Positions 17,685 through 27,236 are shown, counted from the stretch's first letter. The stretch: DNA of 64,000 nucleotides from Chryseobacterium endalhagicum (GCF_016745235.1 NZ_JAELVM010000001.1:13856-77855); one strand, 5' to 3'. Program-made: numbers and translations. The notes: generated by a model from the letters alone, not told the origin.

Positions 17685-19547
17685 TTATTGGCCCAGCATT
17701 TTATGGTAATCCGCGATGTGAAGATACCCTTCCTCTTTAATACTTACTTCCAGATGATGTTTTCTGGCCGTTTCGTAAATCTCTTTAGGATGCATGCTTC
17801 CTTTTTTGCTAAGCTCAATGCTCATATCTTTCAGAAGATCCAGATGAAGGATAAGATCCTCTCTTGTCTTTTTCGCGAGGTCCTGGATCAGCTTTTCAAT
17901 TTTTTTATCTGTAATATCATGCTTCATGCGGTGCGGATATTCCTCAAAACTGTAATTGGCCTGAAACTCTTCATCAAAACCATATTTCCTGATGTAATCT
18001 GTGGCAAGAACCGTAGCCTGCTCACGATCATGGCTTCTTCCGATACTTGCATTATTTTCCCCGAATACAATTTCTTCAGCAATTCCTCCCGCAAGATAAA
18101 TTTTAATCCGGTCCAGTAAGCTTTCTTTGGTATCGTGAATCTGATGCGGGAAAGTAAATCCTGCCGCATAACTGCTGGCTACTTTACTCTTCAGCTGAAG
18201 GGGTGCGAATCCGGTGTAAAGCATATATGAAACAGCATGTCCGCATTCATGAACGCTTATATTGGCTACTGCATCCTCCTGATTAGACTGGCGTATACGG
18301 TCAATCCGTCCGGTGTATGGTATTTCTATGATGCGTGTCCCCACTTTTCCGGAAATCGCTTTCCTGTTCACGAGATAATCTATTTCAATGGTTTTATCCT
18401 CATTGATGATAGCCTCAAAAAGAAATTTGCTGAGGTTGGTATCCAGAATATCCACCACACTGCTGAAGACGGGCCGTACACCCTGAACCGGAAAAACGCC
18501 GTTTCTGTAGATCAGCTCGTTGATATTCTTAGTGATTTTTAAACTGACACCGAATTTTGATTTCGTTTTGCTTTTAAGATTATTGATTTCCCTTTGTACC
18601 AATTGCTGAAAGTCTTCCGTCTTTAACGAAAAATAGATCAGATGGATATTTCCGAACCTGGCCACCTGCTCCGGCCGGAACTTCCTTGAAAGGGCATTTT
18701 TAATATCTACAACGGTGATTTTCTTTGTAAAAGCATGGTAGATATTTGCATCCACATCTGCCTCACTGGTTTCCTTGGACATCTGAAACGCCTCGTCCAG
18801 ATTCCCGCTGATGATGATCAGCATTTTGCTGTAATCTACAGGCTCGTAGATCTTTTTCTCTTTTTGTTTTTTTAAGATCAGCTTGATCATATCTTCCTCT
18901 TTCATATCGATGATGCTCATCACATCATCTTCCATACTGAGGTATTTCTTCAGCTCTTTGGCGTCCCAGAGATTGAGATATGGATTTTCCTCCACTTCTG
19001 TTTCGCCACCCTGCTTTCGGCGTTCATTTTCTTTTTTGCGTAAAAGATAGGAGAACAGATAATGCTCTAGATCATCGCGTTCCCTTCTGCTTAAACGTCC
19101 GTCACTTAATAGTTCCCAGAAATCTGTAAACTTGGTTTGCGGAACCGGTGTACCGTCGGGATCAAGAGTATTGAAACGCTGGATCTCATCAAAGAGTACA
19201 ATGCTGGGTTTTTCGTCATTCAGGCGGTTGCTTTGGAAAATATCGGAGACACTTTTGCTCCATGAAGTTTCATCACTGTTGCTGAGTTCTATCTCTACAA
19301 AACGGTTTTGAAATTCCAGAAACCGGACGGTTTTTCTTACAAGATCTGTTTTGCCCACACCCGTCATTCCCCATAGATTAATCACTACAGGACGGGTCAG
19401 GATTTCCGGCATGAGGTACCAGATCTGGATGTATTCCATTAAATCATCAATAATCTTATCAATTCCGATGAATTCTTTTTTCAGAAATGCTTTGCAGTCG
19501 TCCAGCTTTTTCTTTTTCTTCTGGATCTCTTCTTTATCAATAATCAT
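17685..19547 (-). CDS. Clp-type AAA+ ATPase fused to M41 (FtsH-type) zinc protease
   Basis: 620 residues. An N-terminal AAA+ module has Walker A GMTGVGKT (60-67), Walker B SIVLFDE (115-121), sensor-1 IIISGN (244-249) and a FRPEQVARFGN box (290-300) like the FRPEFLNR box of ClpA/B/X; VQGVRPVFSSVVD resembles the C-terminal Clp small domain. From about 425 comes an M41 peptidase domain: zinc site HECGH (His433, Glu434, His437) and GRSHDREQAT (third ligand Asp507), as in FtsH. There is no membrane segment, unlike FtsH. It should be an ATP-driven unfoldase-protease. It is 14 bp downstream of the DUF4407 membrane gene, its likely partner. Confidence 0.9.
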   Translation of the reverse strand: MIIDKEEIQKKKKKLDDCKAFLKKEFIGIDKIIDDLMEYIQIWYLMPEILTRPVVINLWGMTGVGKTDLVRKTVRFLEFQNRFVEIELSNSDETSWSKSVSDIFQSNRLNDEKPSIVLFDEIQRFNTLDPDGTPVPQTKFTDFWELLSDGRLSRRERDDLEHYLFSYLLRKKENERRKQGGETEVEENPYLNLWDAKELKKYLSMEDDVMSIIDMKEEDMIKLILKKQKEKKIYEPVDYSKMLIIISGNLDEAFQMSKETSEADVDANIYHAFTKKITVVDIKNALSRKFRPEQVARFGNIHLIYFSLKTEDFQQLVQREINNLKSKTKSKFGVSLKITKNINELIYRNGVFPVQGVRPVFSSVVDILDTNLSKFLFEAIINEDKTIEIDYLVNRKAISGKVGTRIIEIPYTGRIDRIRQSNQEDAVANISVHECGHAVSYMLYTGFAPLQLKSKVASSYAAGFTFPHQIHDTKESLLDRIKIYLAGGIAEEIVFGENNASIGRSHDREQATVLATDYIRKYGFDEEFQANYSFEEYPHRMKHDITDKKIEKLIQDLAKKTREDLILHLDLLKDMSIELSKKGSMHPKEIYETARKHHLEVSIKEEGYLHIADYHKMLGQ

Positions 19548-19561
19548 GCGTGAAAAATACG

Positions 19562-20632
19562 CTAATTTTTTAAATTATCCTTAAAATCATCAATTCTGAA
19601 ATCAGTCAGTGCATTTCCTTTTTCTATTTTCTCCTTTGAATAAAGCCTGAAATCATTTTCTGTCTTTTCTAAAAGGTGGTCATAAGGTCCTACATGCGAG
19701 ATCAGTTTTACAAGTACCGGAGATATTTCAAGACAAATGAAAAGTCCCATGATGAAAGCCGCTGCCAGCCCAATGATCGCTGAGTTTTTTCCAAGCTCAT
19801 CCAATGCCTGAAGCCTTGCCGCAAATCCGTTGAATTTATCCTCAAAGGTATCCGAAGTTTTTCTTTCCGTCTCCAGATTCGTATATACTTTGGAGATTTC
19901 TTTATCTAAATATTCAACTCTGGGCGCATTTTGTTTTTGGAAGTTTTCCAGATCCTGGCGGCGTTGTTCCTTCAGCTCCTGCTTACGTTTTGCATTGGGA
20001 CCATAGCCTTCTTTTCCGCTCGTCAGTCCGGACTGCTTTCCGAGAATTTCTTTCTCAAGTTCTACTGCTGCAGAATCATAAGCTTTCTGATATTGAATGG
20101 TCTTTTCAGCAATCTGCTTTTTTTCAGCCTCAAAAGGGCCGCTCTGCTGCAGAATTCTGCCGCTCATTTCACCCTGAAGCTGTTTTTTATTTCTCTGAAT
20201 AATAGTATTCAGCTGCTTATTGACCTCTTTCTCAAATATTTTGAGCTCCAATGGTTTGGAGATGATAATCCCCAGAAAAGTAGCCAGAATCAGACGCGGA
20301 ACAGCCATCAGAATCTGATTCCACCACGTACCTGTCTTTTTAATAGAGGAAACAATGTATCGGTCTAAGTTGAAGATCATTAATCCCCAAAGAACCCCGA
20401 ATCCCACAGAAGTCCAGATGTTATCAAAAACTGTATACATGGCGTAGCCCGCAGAAAGTGTGGCAAATACTGCCGTAAATAATACAATACCTCCAATTCC
20501 GGAAAATTTATTCCATTCACTCGGGGTCTTTCTCAAAATATGAATGTTTCCTCCGGAGCATACCATCAGAAACTTCTGGAACCAGTTTATTTTATGATTC
20601 GTTTGATTTATAGTTTGTTGGTTTGTTTTCAT
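19562..20632 (-). CDS. DUF4407 multi-pass membrane protein
   Basis: 356 residues from ATG at 20632; an in-frame extension of six residues is less likely. Predicted spans are IGGIVLFTAVFATLSAGYAM, SVGFGVLWGLMIF, ILMAVPRLILATFLGII, and a last one near SAIIGLAAAFIMGLFI. Between the third and last spans lies a long charged helical region (about 130-265, rich in E, K and Q), probably a coiled coil facing one side of the membrane. This is the DUF4407 layout; the family has no established biochemical function. It starts the operon with the AAA-M41 protease, and a plausible job is to dock that protease to the membrane or present substrates to it. Confidence 0.88.
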   Translation of the reverse strand: MKTNQQTINQTNHKINWFQKFLMVCSGGNIHILRKTPSEWNKFSGIGGIVLFTAVFATLSAGYAMYTVFDNIWTSVGFGVLWGLMIFNLDRYIVSSIKKTGTWWNQILMAVPRLILATFLGIIISKPLELKIFEKEVNKQLNTIIQRNKKQLQGEMSGRILQQSGPFEAEKKQIAEKTIQYQKAYDSAAVELEKEILGKQSGLTSGKEGYGPNAKRKQELKEQRRQDLENFQKQNAPRVEYLDKEISKVYTNLETERKTSDTFEDKFNGFAARLQALDELGKNSAIIGLAAAFIMGLFICLEISPVLVKLISHVGPYDHLLEKTENDFRLYSKEKIEKGNALTDFRIDDFKDNLKN

Positions 20633-20647
20633 TCGTGAAAATTTATA

Positions 20648-20676
20648 CAAATGTAGTACTAAAAATCATACCAATG
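20648..20676 (-). promoter_or_regulatory. promoter of the DUF4407/AAA-M41 operon
   Basis: On the minus strand TACATTTG (20648-20655) matches TAnnTTTG, and TTGG lies about 16-17 bp upstream of it. The start codon is 15 bp downstream of the -7 element. Confidence 0.6.
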
Positions 20677-20679
20677 TAA

Positions 20680-21227
20680 AAGATAGTATTATGTTTTGCC
20701 AAGTAATTAGTGGCGTTTATTTAATTGTTTGATTATCAAATTTTTAAATTTTATTTGGAAAAGTGTTTCCTTTAAGTCATTTTATGATAAAAAGTAAATG
20801 ATAGCATTGAAATTTAAGCCGTGAATTTATGTTTAAATAATGATGTATTGCGGAACAGAAATGTGAAAACAAATGCTCTGCTTATAGCTGACATTATTTC
20901 ATAATCTGCATAAGTTAAAAAAATGTAACTTAGATCTTTGTTTATTTTTTTAATGTAAAAGAGTTTTCTACCACTCTTTTTATATCTTCTGTGAATCTTT
21001 AGGACTGTATTTTGAATCTAAAAGATTCATGTGTCTATACTTTTGATAAAAATAAAGAATATCTCCATTCAGGTAGAAATGGAATTTGAAAGCACTAGAA
21101 TTAAATAACATTTGACCTCCATTTGATTTAGATTCTTTACTGAAGAATCATTTTAAAATATTTTATGGTAAGACAAAGAAAGTTCCATTGATATTGGATT
21201 AAATCACAGTGGTTTTATCATTAAAAA
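20680..21227. other. AT-rich intergenic region
   Basis: About 550 bp with no supported gene, no hairpin of note and no recognised repeat. Poly-T and poly-A tracts are frequent. It lies between the operon promoter above and the 3' end of ruvC. Confidence 0.45.
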
Positions 21228-21782
21228 TTACTTCACCCTCCCCGGATTCTGCTTCAAGAAACTATCCCACCCGCTATAAGACTTGGTATCCGCAATGGTT
21301 CCGGAATTAAAATGATGACATACAGCAACCGCGAGGCCATCTGAGGCATCAAGATATTTCGTAGGAAATTCTTTCAGTTTTAAAAGGTTCTGAAGCATTC
21401 CTGCCACCTGTTCCTTACTGGCGTTTCCGTTTCCGGTGATGGCCATTTTAATTTTTTTAGGTGAGTATTCCGTGATAGGAATATTTCTGTAAAGGCTGGC
21501 AGCCATAGCAACTCCCTGGGCCCGGCCCAGTTTAAGCATACTTTGTACATTTTTTCCGTAAAATGGAGCTTCAAGGGCAACTTCATCGGGATGATATTCA
21601 TCGATGAGTGCTAAGGTTTTGTCAAAAATATATTTCAGTTTGGTTTCATGATTAGGGTATTTTTTCAGGATCAGTTCGTGGATGGAGACCATTTCCATTT
21701 TACCTTTTATCACGGAAATAATACCGAAACCCATAATGGCCGTTCCCGGATCGATGCCTAAAATTATCTTCTCTGAAATCAT
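21228..21782 (-). CDS. ruvC: Holliday junction resolvase RuvC
   Basis: 184 residues, the normal length. RuvC cuts four-way junctions symmetrically together with RuvAB. The RNase-H-like fold is shown by GIDPGTAIMGFGII (first catalytic Asp), EVALEAPFYGKN (catalytic Glu) and LDASDGLAVAVCHH (C-terminal acidic pair and His). It is isolated here; ruvA and ruvB are not in the window. The 289-bp gap upstream (21783-22071) holds no gene I can support. Confidence 0.96.
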   Translation of the reverse strand: MISEKIILGIDPGTAIMGFGIISVIKGKMEMVSIHELILKKYPNHETKLKYIFDKTLALIDEYHPDEVALEAPFYGKNVQSMLKLGRAQGVAMAASLYRNIPITEYSPKKIKMAITGNGNASKEQVAGMLQNLLKLKEFPTKYLDASDGLAVAVCHHFNSGTIADTKSYSGWDSFLKQNPGRVK

Positions 21783-22071
21783 GGTTCAAAGATATAACTT
21801 TCTAAACTTTTTTATCCGGGAAAAGAATGATGGATAATAATCTGATCTGAGATTAAGAAATCAAGAGATGAGGTCTTAAAGCTCATGATAATTTTAGATA
21901 CTGCTTTCTGATCAATGATTTTTAGATGTAAATAAAAATTTAAAAAGACTATAATTATTCTTTTAACTTAACCATTCGCCATCATTTTTAATGCATAAAT
22001 GTCTTGCTTGAAAATTAAATAATAATATTCAATATATCGGGAAATATTTATAACTTTAAAATAAAAATCTT

Positions 22072-22563
22072 ATGAAAAATGTAATCAGTTTTTTTATGGT
22101 TCCCTTGTTTTTGCTGTTTAGTTTTCAAAAAGGCAGCAGGCTAAATAGTTCCGGAGAAGAAATTTCCGGAGCTGAAGCCAGGGCAGAAGGGAAAATTCTT
22201 TATCTGTTTTTCAAGGCTGATAAAGAAGTTTCCGGAAAAGAAAGAATTATCCTTCAGGAAAAGAAAATTACTGAAGGAAGGCTGAAATCTAACCCTGCTT
22301 TTGACAGAAGCGAGCTTGAAGCCGGAGACTATATCGTCATTCTTTCGGATTCCGGAGGAAAAGAGATGATGAAACAATTGGTGAAAAATCCTTTGCATCC
22401 TGAAATGGAGGTGTATGAAAAAGAAGGAATCAGCAGAAAGAAAATACCACTGGAAAATACGGAATTCAGTGTTCGTTCTGTTTATTCCGAACAGATCCGG
22501 ATGGTAAAAATCGAAAAAGTAACAGAATCCGGAACGGAACTTTTATTCACCCAAAAATTATAA
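22072..22563 (+). CDS. secreted protein of unknown function, upstream of M64 peptidase
   Basis: 163 residues with an N-terminal hydrophobic segment (about 3-18, MVPLFLLFSF) that is a signal peptide or anchor. No domain is recognised. The rest is hydrophilic with many Lys and Glu, and SGGKEMMKQLVKN is typical of its composition. It ends two bases before the start of the M64 peptidase, so the two are almost certainly cotranscribed; it may be an accessory or chaperone-like partner of that enzyme, but nothing in its sequence proves this. Confidence 0.65.
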   Translation: MKNVISFFMVPLFLLFSFQKGSRLNSSGEEISGAEARAEGKILYLFFKADKEVSGKERIILQEKKITEGRLKSNPAFDRSELEAGDYIVILSDSGGKEMMKQLVKNPLHPEMEVYEKEGISRKKIPLENTEFSVRSVYSEQIRMVKIEKVTESGTELLFTQKL

Positions 22564-22565
22564 TC

Positions 22566-23930
22566 ATGAAAAAAACTTTACTGGCCCTTATAGTGGGAAG
22601 CTGCTGCATGGCACAGACTTTTCAGACTGTTCCCCTTCTTCAGAACGGAACGAATGATAAACGCATCATTATAGCAGTGTTAGGAGACGGTTTTACGACG
22701 GCACAGCAGACTTCTTTCGTCTCGTCGGCACAATCTACCGTCAATTATCTTTTTACAAAAAGCCCCTATACGGAATATAAAAATTATTTTAATGCCTATG
22801 CGGTAAAAGTAGTTTCCACAGCTTCCGGCGTAAAGCATCCCGGAACAGCTACTGATGTTGCAGAGCCGGTGATTCCGGTTTCCAATCCGAATAACTATCT
22901 GGGATCTTCTTTTGACTTCGGGGTTCACCGGTGTATTTACAGCAATACAACCAACAAAGTAGCCCAGGTGCTCGCAGCAAATGTTCCTGACTATGATATT
23001 ACTTATGTATTGGGAAATTCTACAGAATATGGAGGATGCGGCGGTGCTTACGCTTTTGCATCTCTTAATAATTCATCCAATGAGATTGTAGTCCATGAAC
23101 TGGGACATTCATTTGGAAAACTGGCCGATGAATACTGGTTCGCAGGCTCCGGAGAATCTCCTAATAAAACCCAGACTTCAAGTCCAACCACCGTAAAATG
23201 GAAAAACTGGGTAGGATTGAACAGTGTAGGGGTGTATCCCTATTCGGAAAGCCCTTCATGGTTCAGGCCCCACCAAAGCTGTGAGATGAGATATCTTAAC
23301 CAGCAGTTTTGTTCTGTTTGTAAGGAGGCCATCATTGAGAAGATACATTCTTTGGTTTCACCGGTAGATTCTTATACACCGGCCAATACTTCCACAGTAA
23401 ATGCCAATTCAAACGTAACCTTTACGGTGAATGAAATTCTTCCGAATCCCAACACATTAGTCAATTCATGGAAACTGAACGGAACTTTATTTTCGTCTAC
23501 ATCCAATACCCTTACCATTTCTCCTTCCCAGCTGAATATGGGAAACAATACTTTAATCTTTTCGGTGAATGATAATAATCCGCTTTTAAAAGTGAATAAT
23601 CACAGCACGCTTCACTTTACCAATGTCACGTGGACTCTTAATAAATCTACAGCCCTTAAAATGACAGAAGTTAAGGCCGAAGAAAGAAGATACAGCATCT
23701 ATCCAAACCCTACCGACGGTGAATTTTTCATCCGGGGAAAACAGGACTTTGCAAAAAATGTGAGAGCTGATGTTTATGATACTTCCGGAAAGCTGATCAA
23801 AGCGAAAACGGAACTTAAGGATCGTTCAACGCTATTGGTGGATATCCAAAATTTTCCGGCAGGAACTTATCTTGTGAATGTATATGAAAATGAAGGTATG
23901 ATTATCTCACAGAAAGTGATTAAAGACTAA
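22566..23930 (+). CDS. secreted M64 (IgA-peptidase-like) metalloprotease, T9SS type A
   Basis: 454 residues. A signal peptide (about 1-16, ending CCMAQ) precedes the M64 domain at 20-270. The zinc site is HELGHSFGKLADEY (His177, Glu178, His181, Asp188, Glu189), the HExxH...DE pattern of the family. A beta-rich module follows at about 275-360. The last about 80 residues from YPNPTDGEF are a T9SS type A sorting domain, giving secretion or surface attachment. The founding member cleaves IgA, but many M64 proteins have unknown targets and no host link should be assumed. It follows the small secreted gene by two bases. Confidence 0.9.
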   Translation: MKKTLLALIVGSCCMAQTFQTVPLLQNGTNDKRIIIAVLGDGFTTAQQTSFVSSAQSTVNYLFTKSPYTEYKNYFNAYAVKVVSTASGVKHPGTATDVAEPVIPVSNPNNYLGSSFDFGVHRCIYSNTTNKVAQVLAANVPDYDITYVLGNSTEYGGCGGAYAFASLNNSSNEIVVHELGHSFGKLADEYWFAGSGESPNKTQTSSPTTVKWKNWVGLNSVGVYPYSESPSWFRPHQSCEMRYLNQQFCSVCKEAIIEKIHSLVSPVDSYTPANTSTVNANSNVTFTVNEILPNPNTLVNSWKLNGTLFSSTSNTLTISPSQLNMGNNTLIFSVNDNNPLLKVNNHSTLHFTNVTWTLNKSTALKMTEVKAEERRYSIYPNPTDGEFFIRGKQDFAKNVRADVYDTSGKLIKAKTELKDRSTLLVDIQNFPAGTYLVNVYENEGMIISQKVIKD

Positions 23931-23951
23931 AATGATTTGATTTAAAATGCT

Positions 23952-23986
23952 AAATAAATGCAGGGTTATATATCCTGCATTTATTT
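23952..23986. terminator. bidirectional terminator between M64 and 2H phosphoesterase genes
   Basis: Stem aaataaatgcagg / cctgcatttattt with T-rich flanks on both strands. Its right edge overlaps the stop codon of the convergent gene. Confidence 0.8.
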
Positions 23987-24520
23987 TTCCGTGATACTCC
24001 CTGTGAGTTTTTTCTCGGCAATAGGAATCCATCTTCCGTCATGGCGGAGAAGCAGGATTTTATCAACTATGAATTTAGTTTTGTATTCTTTGTCCCTGTA
24101 AACTTCCCAGGCTTTCAGATAGTTGTCAAAACTAAGATTTCTGTAACCAATGGTCACATGAGGCGTAAAAGATTTCACCCCAAAGCTGAAAGGCTGCCTT
24201 ATCCTTTCATGAAGAATATTTAAATGTTCATTGGGTTCGGGATGTATAAAGAGGACCGGATTTTTAGGATGGGGAAAACTTCCGAAACCATCCAGTACGA
24301 TTGCAAAAGGAGGAATGTTTGTATCTATTTTTTCAAAGGCAGCATGAATATCACTTTCCAGTTCCTGATCTCTGTCAAAAGGGGCAAGCAAAGTAATGTG
24401 GGCGTCATTGGTTAATGCTTTTGAATTGTCATAATTCTTAGCAAGATCTTGTTTGAACACCCTCACTTCATCAATGATGTCCTGTGGAGGGTAAATAGCA
24501 ATAAAATACATTTTTTTCAT
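23981..24520 (-). CDS. 2'-5' RNA ligase/2H phosphoesterase family protein
   Basis: 179 residues from ATG at 24520 (MKKMYFIAIYPP). A 41-residue upstream extension is rejected because it lacks family similarity. The two HxT/S motifs are visible as AHITLLAPF and FTPHVTIGYRNL, the catalytic pair of the 2H phosphoesterase superfamily. The best-known members are LigT and ThpR, which act on 2',3'-cyclic or 2'-5' phosphodiesters in RNA. The true substrate is unknown. The next gene upstream is 13 bp away on the same strand, so the pair may be cotranscribed. Confidence 0.85.
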   Translation of the reverse strand: MKKMYFIAIYPPQDIIDEVRVFKQDLAKNYDNSKALTNDAHITLLAPFDRDQELESDIHAAFEKIDTNIPPFAIVLDGFGSFPHPKNPVLFIHPEPNEHLNILHERIRQPFSFGVKSFTPHVTIGYRNLSFDNYLKAWEVYRDKEYKTKFIVDKILLLRHDGRWIPIAEKKLTGSITEK

Positions 24521-24533
24521 ACTGCAAAGTAAA

Positions 24534-25649
24534 TTAATGTTTGGTTTTAAGCTGCAACAGCGTATTTTCCAGATGGTCTGTAATCTTCTTAACTTCCACA
24601 TGAGGCCTGAAGGTTGAACTTTTCCCCTTCTCTTCATCAGCAATATTCGATAAAATAATGACGGAGGTTTTGGTCTGTGGATAATAAATATTCAGAGACG
24701 GGGAGCCTTTAATGTAGCCGCTGTGGAAATAACTTTCAGGCTTTCCGATATTCATCATAATTCCGTAGCCGTAGCCCATTTTCCCGAGAATCGCATGATG
24801 TCTTTCTGCACTTTTGGATAGAAACTGCTTTAAGGTCTCAGGTTTGAGTATCTTTCCGCCATAAAGTGCATTGTTCCAGATGTGAAGATCCTGTATCGTG
24901 GACAAAATACCGCCTGCAGGAGTTCCGATATCCTTTCCTGCCAATCGTTTCGGCATATTCGGAACGGCTGCAAATTTTGTAGTGTTACCCAAATAGGCAC
25001 TGGCAAAATCTTTTCCTTCAAAAACACTTCCTGTGGATGAATTTTTCATGCCCGCTTTTTTGAACAGTTCCAAAGCATTTTCATCAAAGGTTTTCCCTGA
25101 AACAGTTTCTACAATTTGTCCCAGTGCATTAAACCCGTCATTCGAATAGAAAAAATCCGAGCCGCTTCTGAACATCAGCTTTCCTCCAAAAGTATTTAAT
25201 CCCGAAGTATGATTTAAAAGCTGATGAATGGTAATGTTTTCATACTCTTTGGTCTGAAAATTTTTCAGGAATTTAGAAGCTTTATCCGTAACATTCAGTT
25301 TTCCCTGTTCCATCTGAAGAAGGATAAGGGAAGCGGTAAACTGTTTGCTGACAGAACCTATCGCAAAAACTGTATTGCTGTCGATTTTTACTTTCTTCTG
25401 AAAATCAGAAAAGCCCTGGTCTTTCCTGTACAGTTGAAGCGAATCCTTAAATACGGCAATACTTCCATTGAAGTTATACTTTTTAAAAACAGAATCGATC
25501 TGTTGTTCCAGCAGTGTTTTCTGGAAAGCGGTAATCGTAGAATCGATGATGGCATTTTTGTCAACCGGAGCTGCCGGAGTTGCCGGAGTTTCTGTTGTGC
25601 ATGAACATAGACAATAGAAAAGGAAGAGGAACGTAAATTTTTTAATCAC
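24534..25649 (-). CDS. serine hydrolase (beta-lactamase/class C-like) lipoprotein
   Basis: 371 residues from a GTG at 25649. The start is chosen because VIKKFTFLFLFYCLCSC is a lipoprotein signal with Cys17 in the lipobox; a 29-residue upstream extension is less likely. The catalytic SxxK is SVSKQFTAS, followed by the YSN-like motif FYSNDGFNALG and HSGYIKGSPS near the C-terminus (in place of KTG). This is the S12 esterase/beta-lactamase fold, used by D,D-peptidases, esterases and class C beta-lactamases. It is probably a periplasmic or surface-anchored esterase or peptidase. No resistance function can be read from sequence. Confidence 0.85.
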   Translation of the reverse strand: MIKKFTFLFLFYCLCSCTTETPATPAAPVDKNAIIDSTITAFQKTLLEQQIDSVFKKYNFNGSIAVFKDSLQLYRKDQGFSDFQKKVKIDSNTVFAIGSVSKQFTASLILLQMEQGKLNVTDKASKFLKNFQTKEYENITIHQLLNHTSGLNTFGGKLMFRSGSDFFYSNDGFNALGQIVETVSGKTFDENALELFKKAGMKNSSTGSVFEGKDFASAYLGNTTKFAAVPNMPKRLAGKDIGTPAGGILSTIQDLHIWNNALYGGKILKPETLKQFLSKSAERHHAILGKMGYGYGIMMNIGKPESYFHSGYIKGSPSLNIYYPQTKTSVIILSNIADEEKGKSSTFRPHVEVKKITDHLENTLLQLKTKH

Positions 25650-25775
25650 AGTGTTGTATTTTGAATTGAAAATTAATGATCTTGCAGATACACACTTAAA
25701 TGTAAGAAAATCATTTGAAGTTTCAAAGACTAGCAAAATTTATGCTAAGCCGCGATATCGTGTTAAAGTATTTAA

Positions 25776-25783
25776 TATTTTTG
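25776..25783 (+). promoter_or_regulatory. -7 promoter element of the PLP-decarboxylase gene
   Basis: TATTTTTG matches TAnnTTTG, 25 bp before the ATG. No -33 element was found at the expected spacing. Confidence 0.45.
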
Positions 25784-25808
25784 AATAGATATTTATACCC
25801 CAATCATC

Positions 25809-27221
25809 ATGAAAGAATATTTGAAGACGGATTCAGAAAACATAGACCATATCCTGGAAATGATCAAAAAACAAAGCGTTGAGTATCTTGATACGCTGGC
25901 AGACAGGCCTACTTCTGTCAATAATACCTTGGTTTCAGAAAAGGGAGATCTTCTGGAATCCGGTTTTGGAACTGAAGAAACCCTGAAAATATTCAATCAG
26001 AGGTTTGAACCTATTATGGTAGGATCATCCGGTCCCCGGTACCTGGGATTTGTAACCGGCGGCTCTACTCCTGCTTCCATCGCAGGCGACTGGCTGGCCA
26101 CGGTCTATGATCAGAATACCCAGTCTACAAGCGGGCAAGGCGATATTTCTGCAAATATAGAGATAGAAACTATTGAAATTTTACTGGATCTTCTGGGGCT
26201 TCCGCAGACTTTCCTGGGAGGTTTTGTAAGCGGAGCTACCATGTCCAATTTTACCTGTATGGCTGTTGCCCGGCAGTGGTTGGGAAAAGAGCAGGGAAGG
26301 GATATTGCTAAAGATGGGATGTCAGCAGCCATCAAAATACTTACCGCTACTCCTCATTCATCCTCCATAAAATCGCTGTCCCTTCTAGGAATGGGAAGCG
26401 GCAATATGATCAGAATAAAGACGGCTGCTGAAGACCGTGAAGCCATCAGTATACAAGATCTTGAAGAACAGATCATCAAACTTAATGGAGAGTCTTTCCT
26501 CCTGATTTCAAGCGGAGGAACTGTTAACACTGTTGATTTTGATGATTTTAAAGAGATCAGCAGATTGAAGGAAAAATATAAATTCTGGTGGCATATTGAT
26601 GCGGCATTCGGAGGTTTTGCAGCCTGTTCAGATGATTACAAGCACCTGGTTTCAGGGTGGGAAAATGCAGACAGCATTACGGTTGACTGTCATAAATGGC
26701 TCAATGTTCCTTATGAAAGTGCTGTGTTTTTTATCAAAGAACAGTACAAAATTTTACAGGTAGAGACTTTTCAGAACTCAAACGCACCGTATTTGGGCGA
26801 TCCTCTGGAAAATTTCGGGTATCTGAATTTTCTTCCGGAGAACTCAAGGAGATTAAAAGCGCTTCCCGCATGGTTTTCTCTCATGGCGTATGGCAGAAAA
26901 GGATATCAGGAAATTGTAGACCGTAATATATCTCTGGCCAGGAAGTTTGGGCAGATACTTGCAGAAAGTAATGACTTTAAACTGCTGGCTCCGGTAAGAT
27001 TAAATACTGTTTGTTTTACTTTAAAAGATGAATCCGGGCAGGATAAAGTCAATGCATTTCTTGCCGCACTCAATGATACGGGAAAAGTCTTTATGACGCC
27101 CACTTTTTATAATCAGCATAAAGGAATAAGAGCCGCTTTTGTCAATTGGCAGACCTGCGAAAAAGATATTGAGCTGATAGTTGAGGTGATGAAAAAAATA
27201 ATCACAGATTTACAGGACTAG
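25809..27221 (+). CDS. pyridoxal-5'-phosphate-dependent group II decarboxylase
   Basis: 470 residues, the usual length. The PLP site is TVDCHKWLN (His295, Lys296, Schiff-base lysine), and WHIDAAFGGF (His262, Asp264) supplies the PLP-pyridine contact, as in aromatic-L-amino-acid and glutamate/diaminobutyrate decarboxylases. The substrate is undetermined: candidates are aromatic amino acids, glutamate or 2,4-diaminobutyrate. No substrate-specific partner gene lies nearby. It is alone on the plus strand and downstream of it lies the second palindromic element. Confidence 0.88.
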   Translation: MKEYLKTDSENIDHILEMIKKQSVEYLDTLADRPTSVNNTLVSEKGDLLESGFGTEETLKIFNQRFEPIMVGSSGPRYLGFVTGGSTPASIAGDWLATVYDQNTQSTSGQGDISANIEIETIEILLDLLGLPQTFLGGFVSGATMSNFTCMAVARQWLGKEQGRDIAKDGMSAAIKILTATPHSSSIKSLSLLGMGSGNMIRIKTAAEDREAISIQDLEEQIIKLNGESFLLISSGGTVNTVDFDDFKEISRLKEKYKFWWHIDAAFGGFAACSDDYKHLVSGWENADSITVDCHKWLNVPYESAVFFIKEQYKILQVETFQNSNAPYLGDPLENFGYLNFLPENSRRLKALPAWFSLMAYGRKGYQEIVDRNISLARKFGQILAESNDFKLLAPVRLNTVCFTLKDESGQDKVNAFLAALNDTGKVFMTPTFYNQHKGIRAAFVNWQTCEKDIELIVEVMKKIITDLQD

Positions 27222-27236
27222 AATACTGTTTATTTT

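Noticed and set aside
22566..23930. M64 peptidase as a proven IgA protease
   Set aside because: Only the family is supported. Substrate cannot be inferred and no host adaptation is shown.
24521..24643. Upstream extension of the 2H phosphoesterase gene
   Set aside because: The extra 41 residues are not family-like and overlap the end of the serine-hydrolase gene. ATG at 24520 fits.
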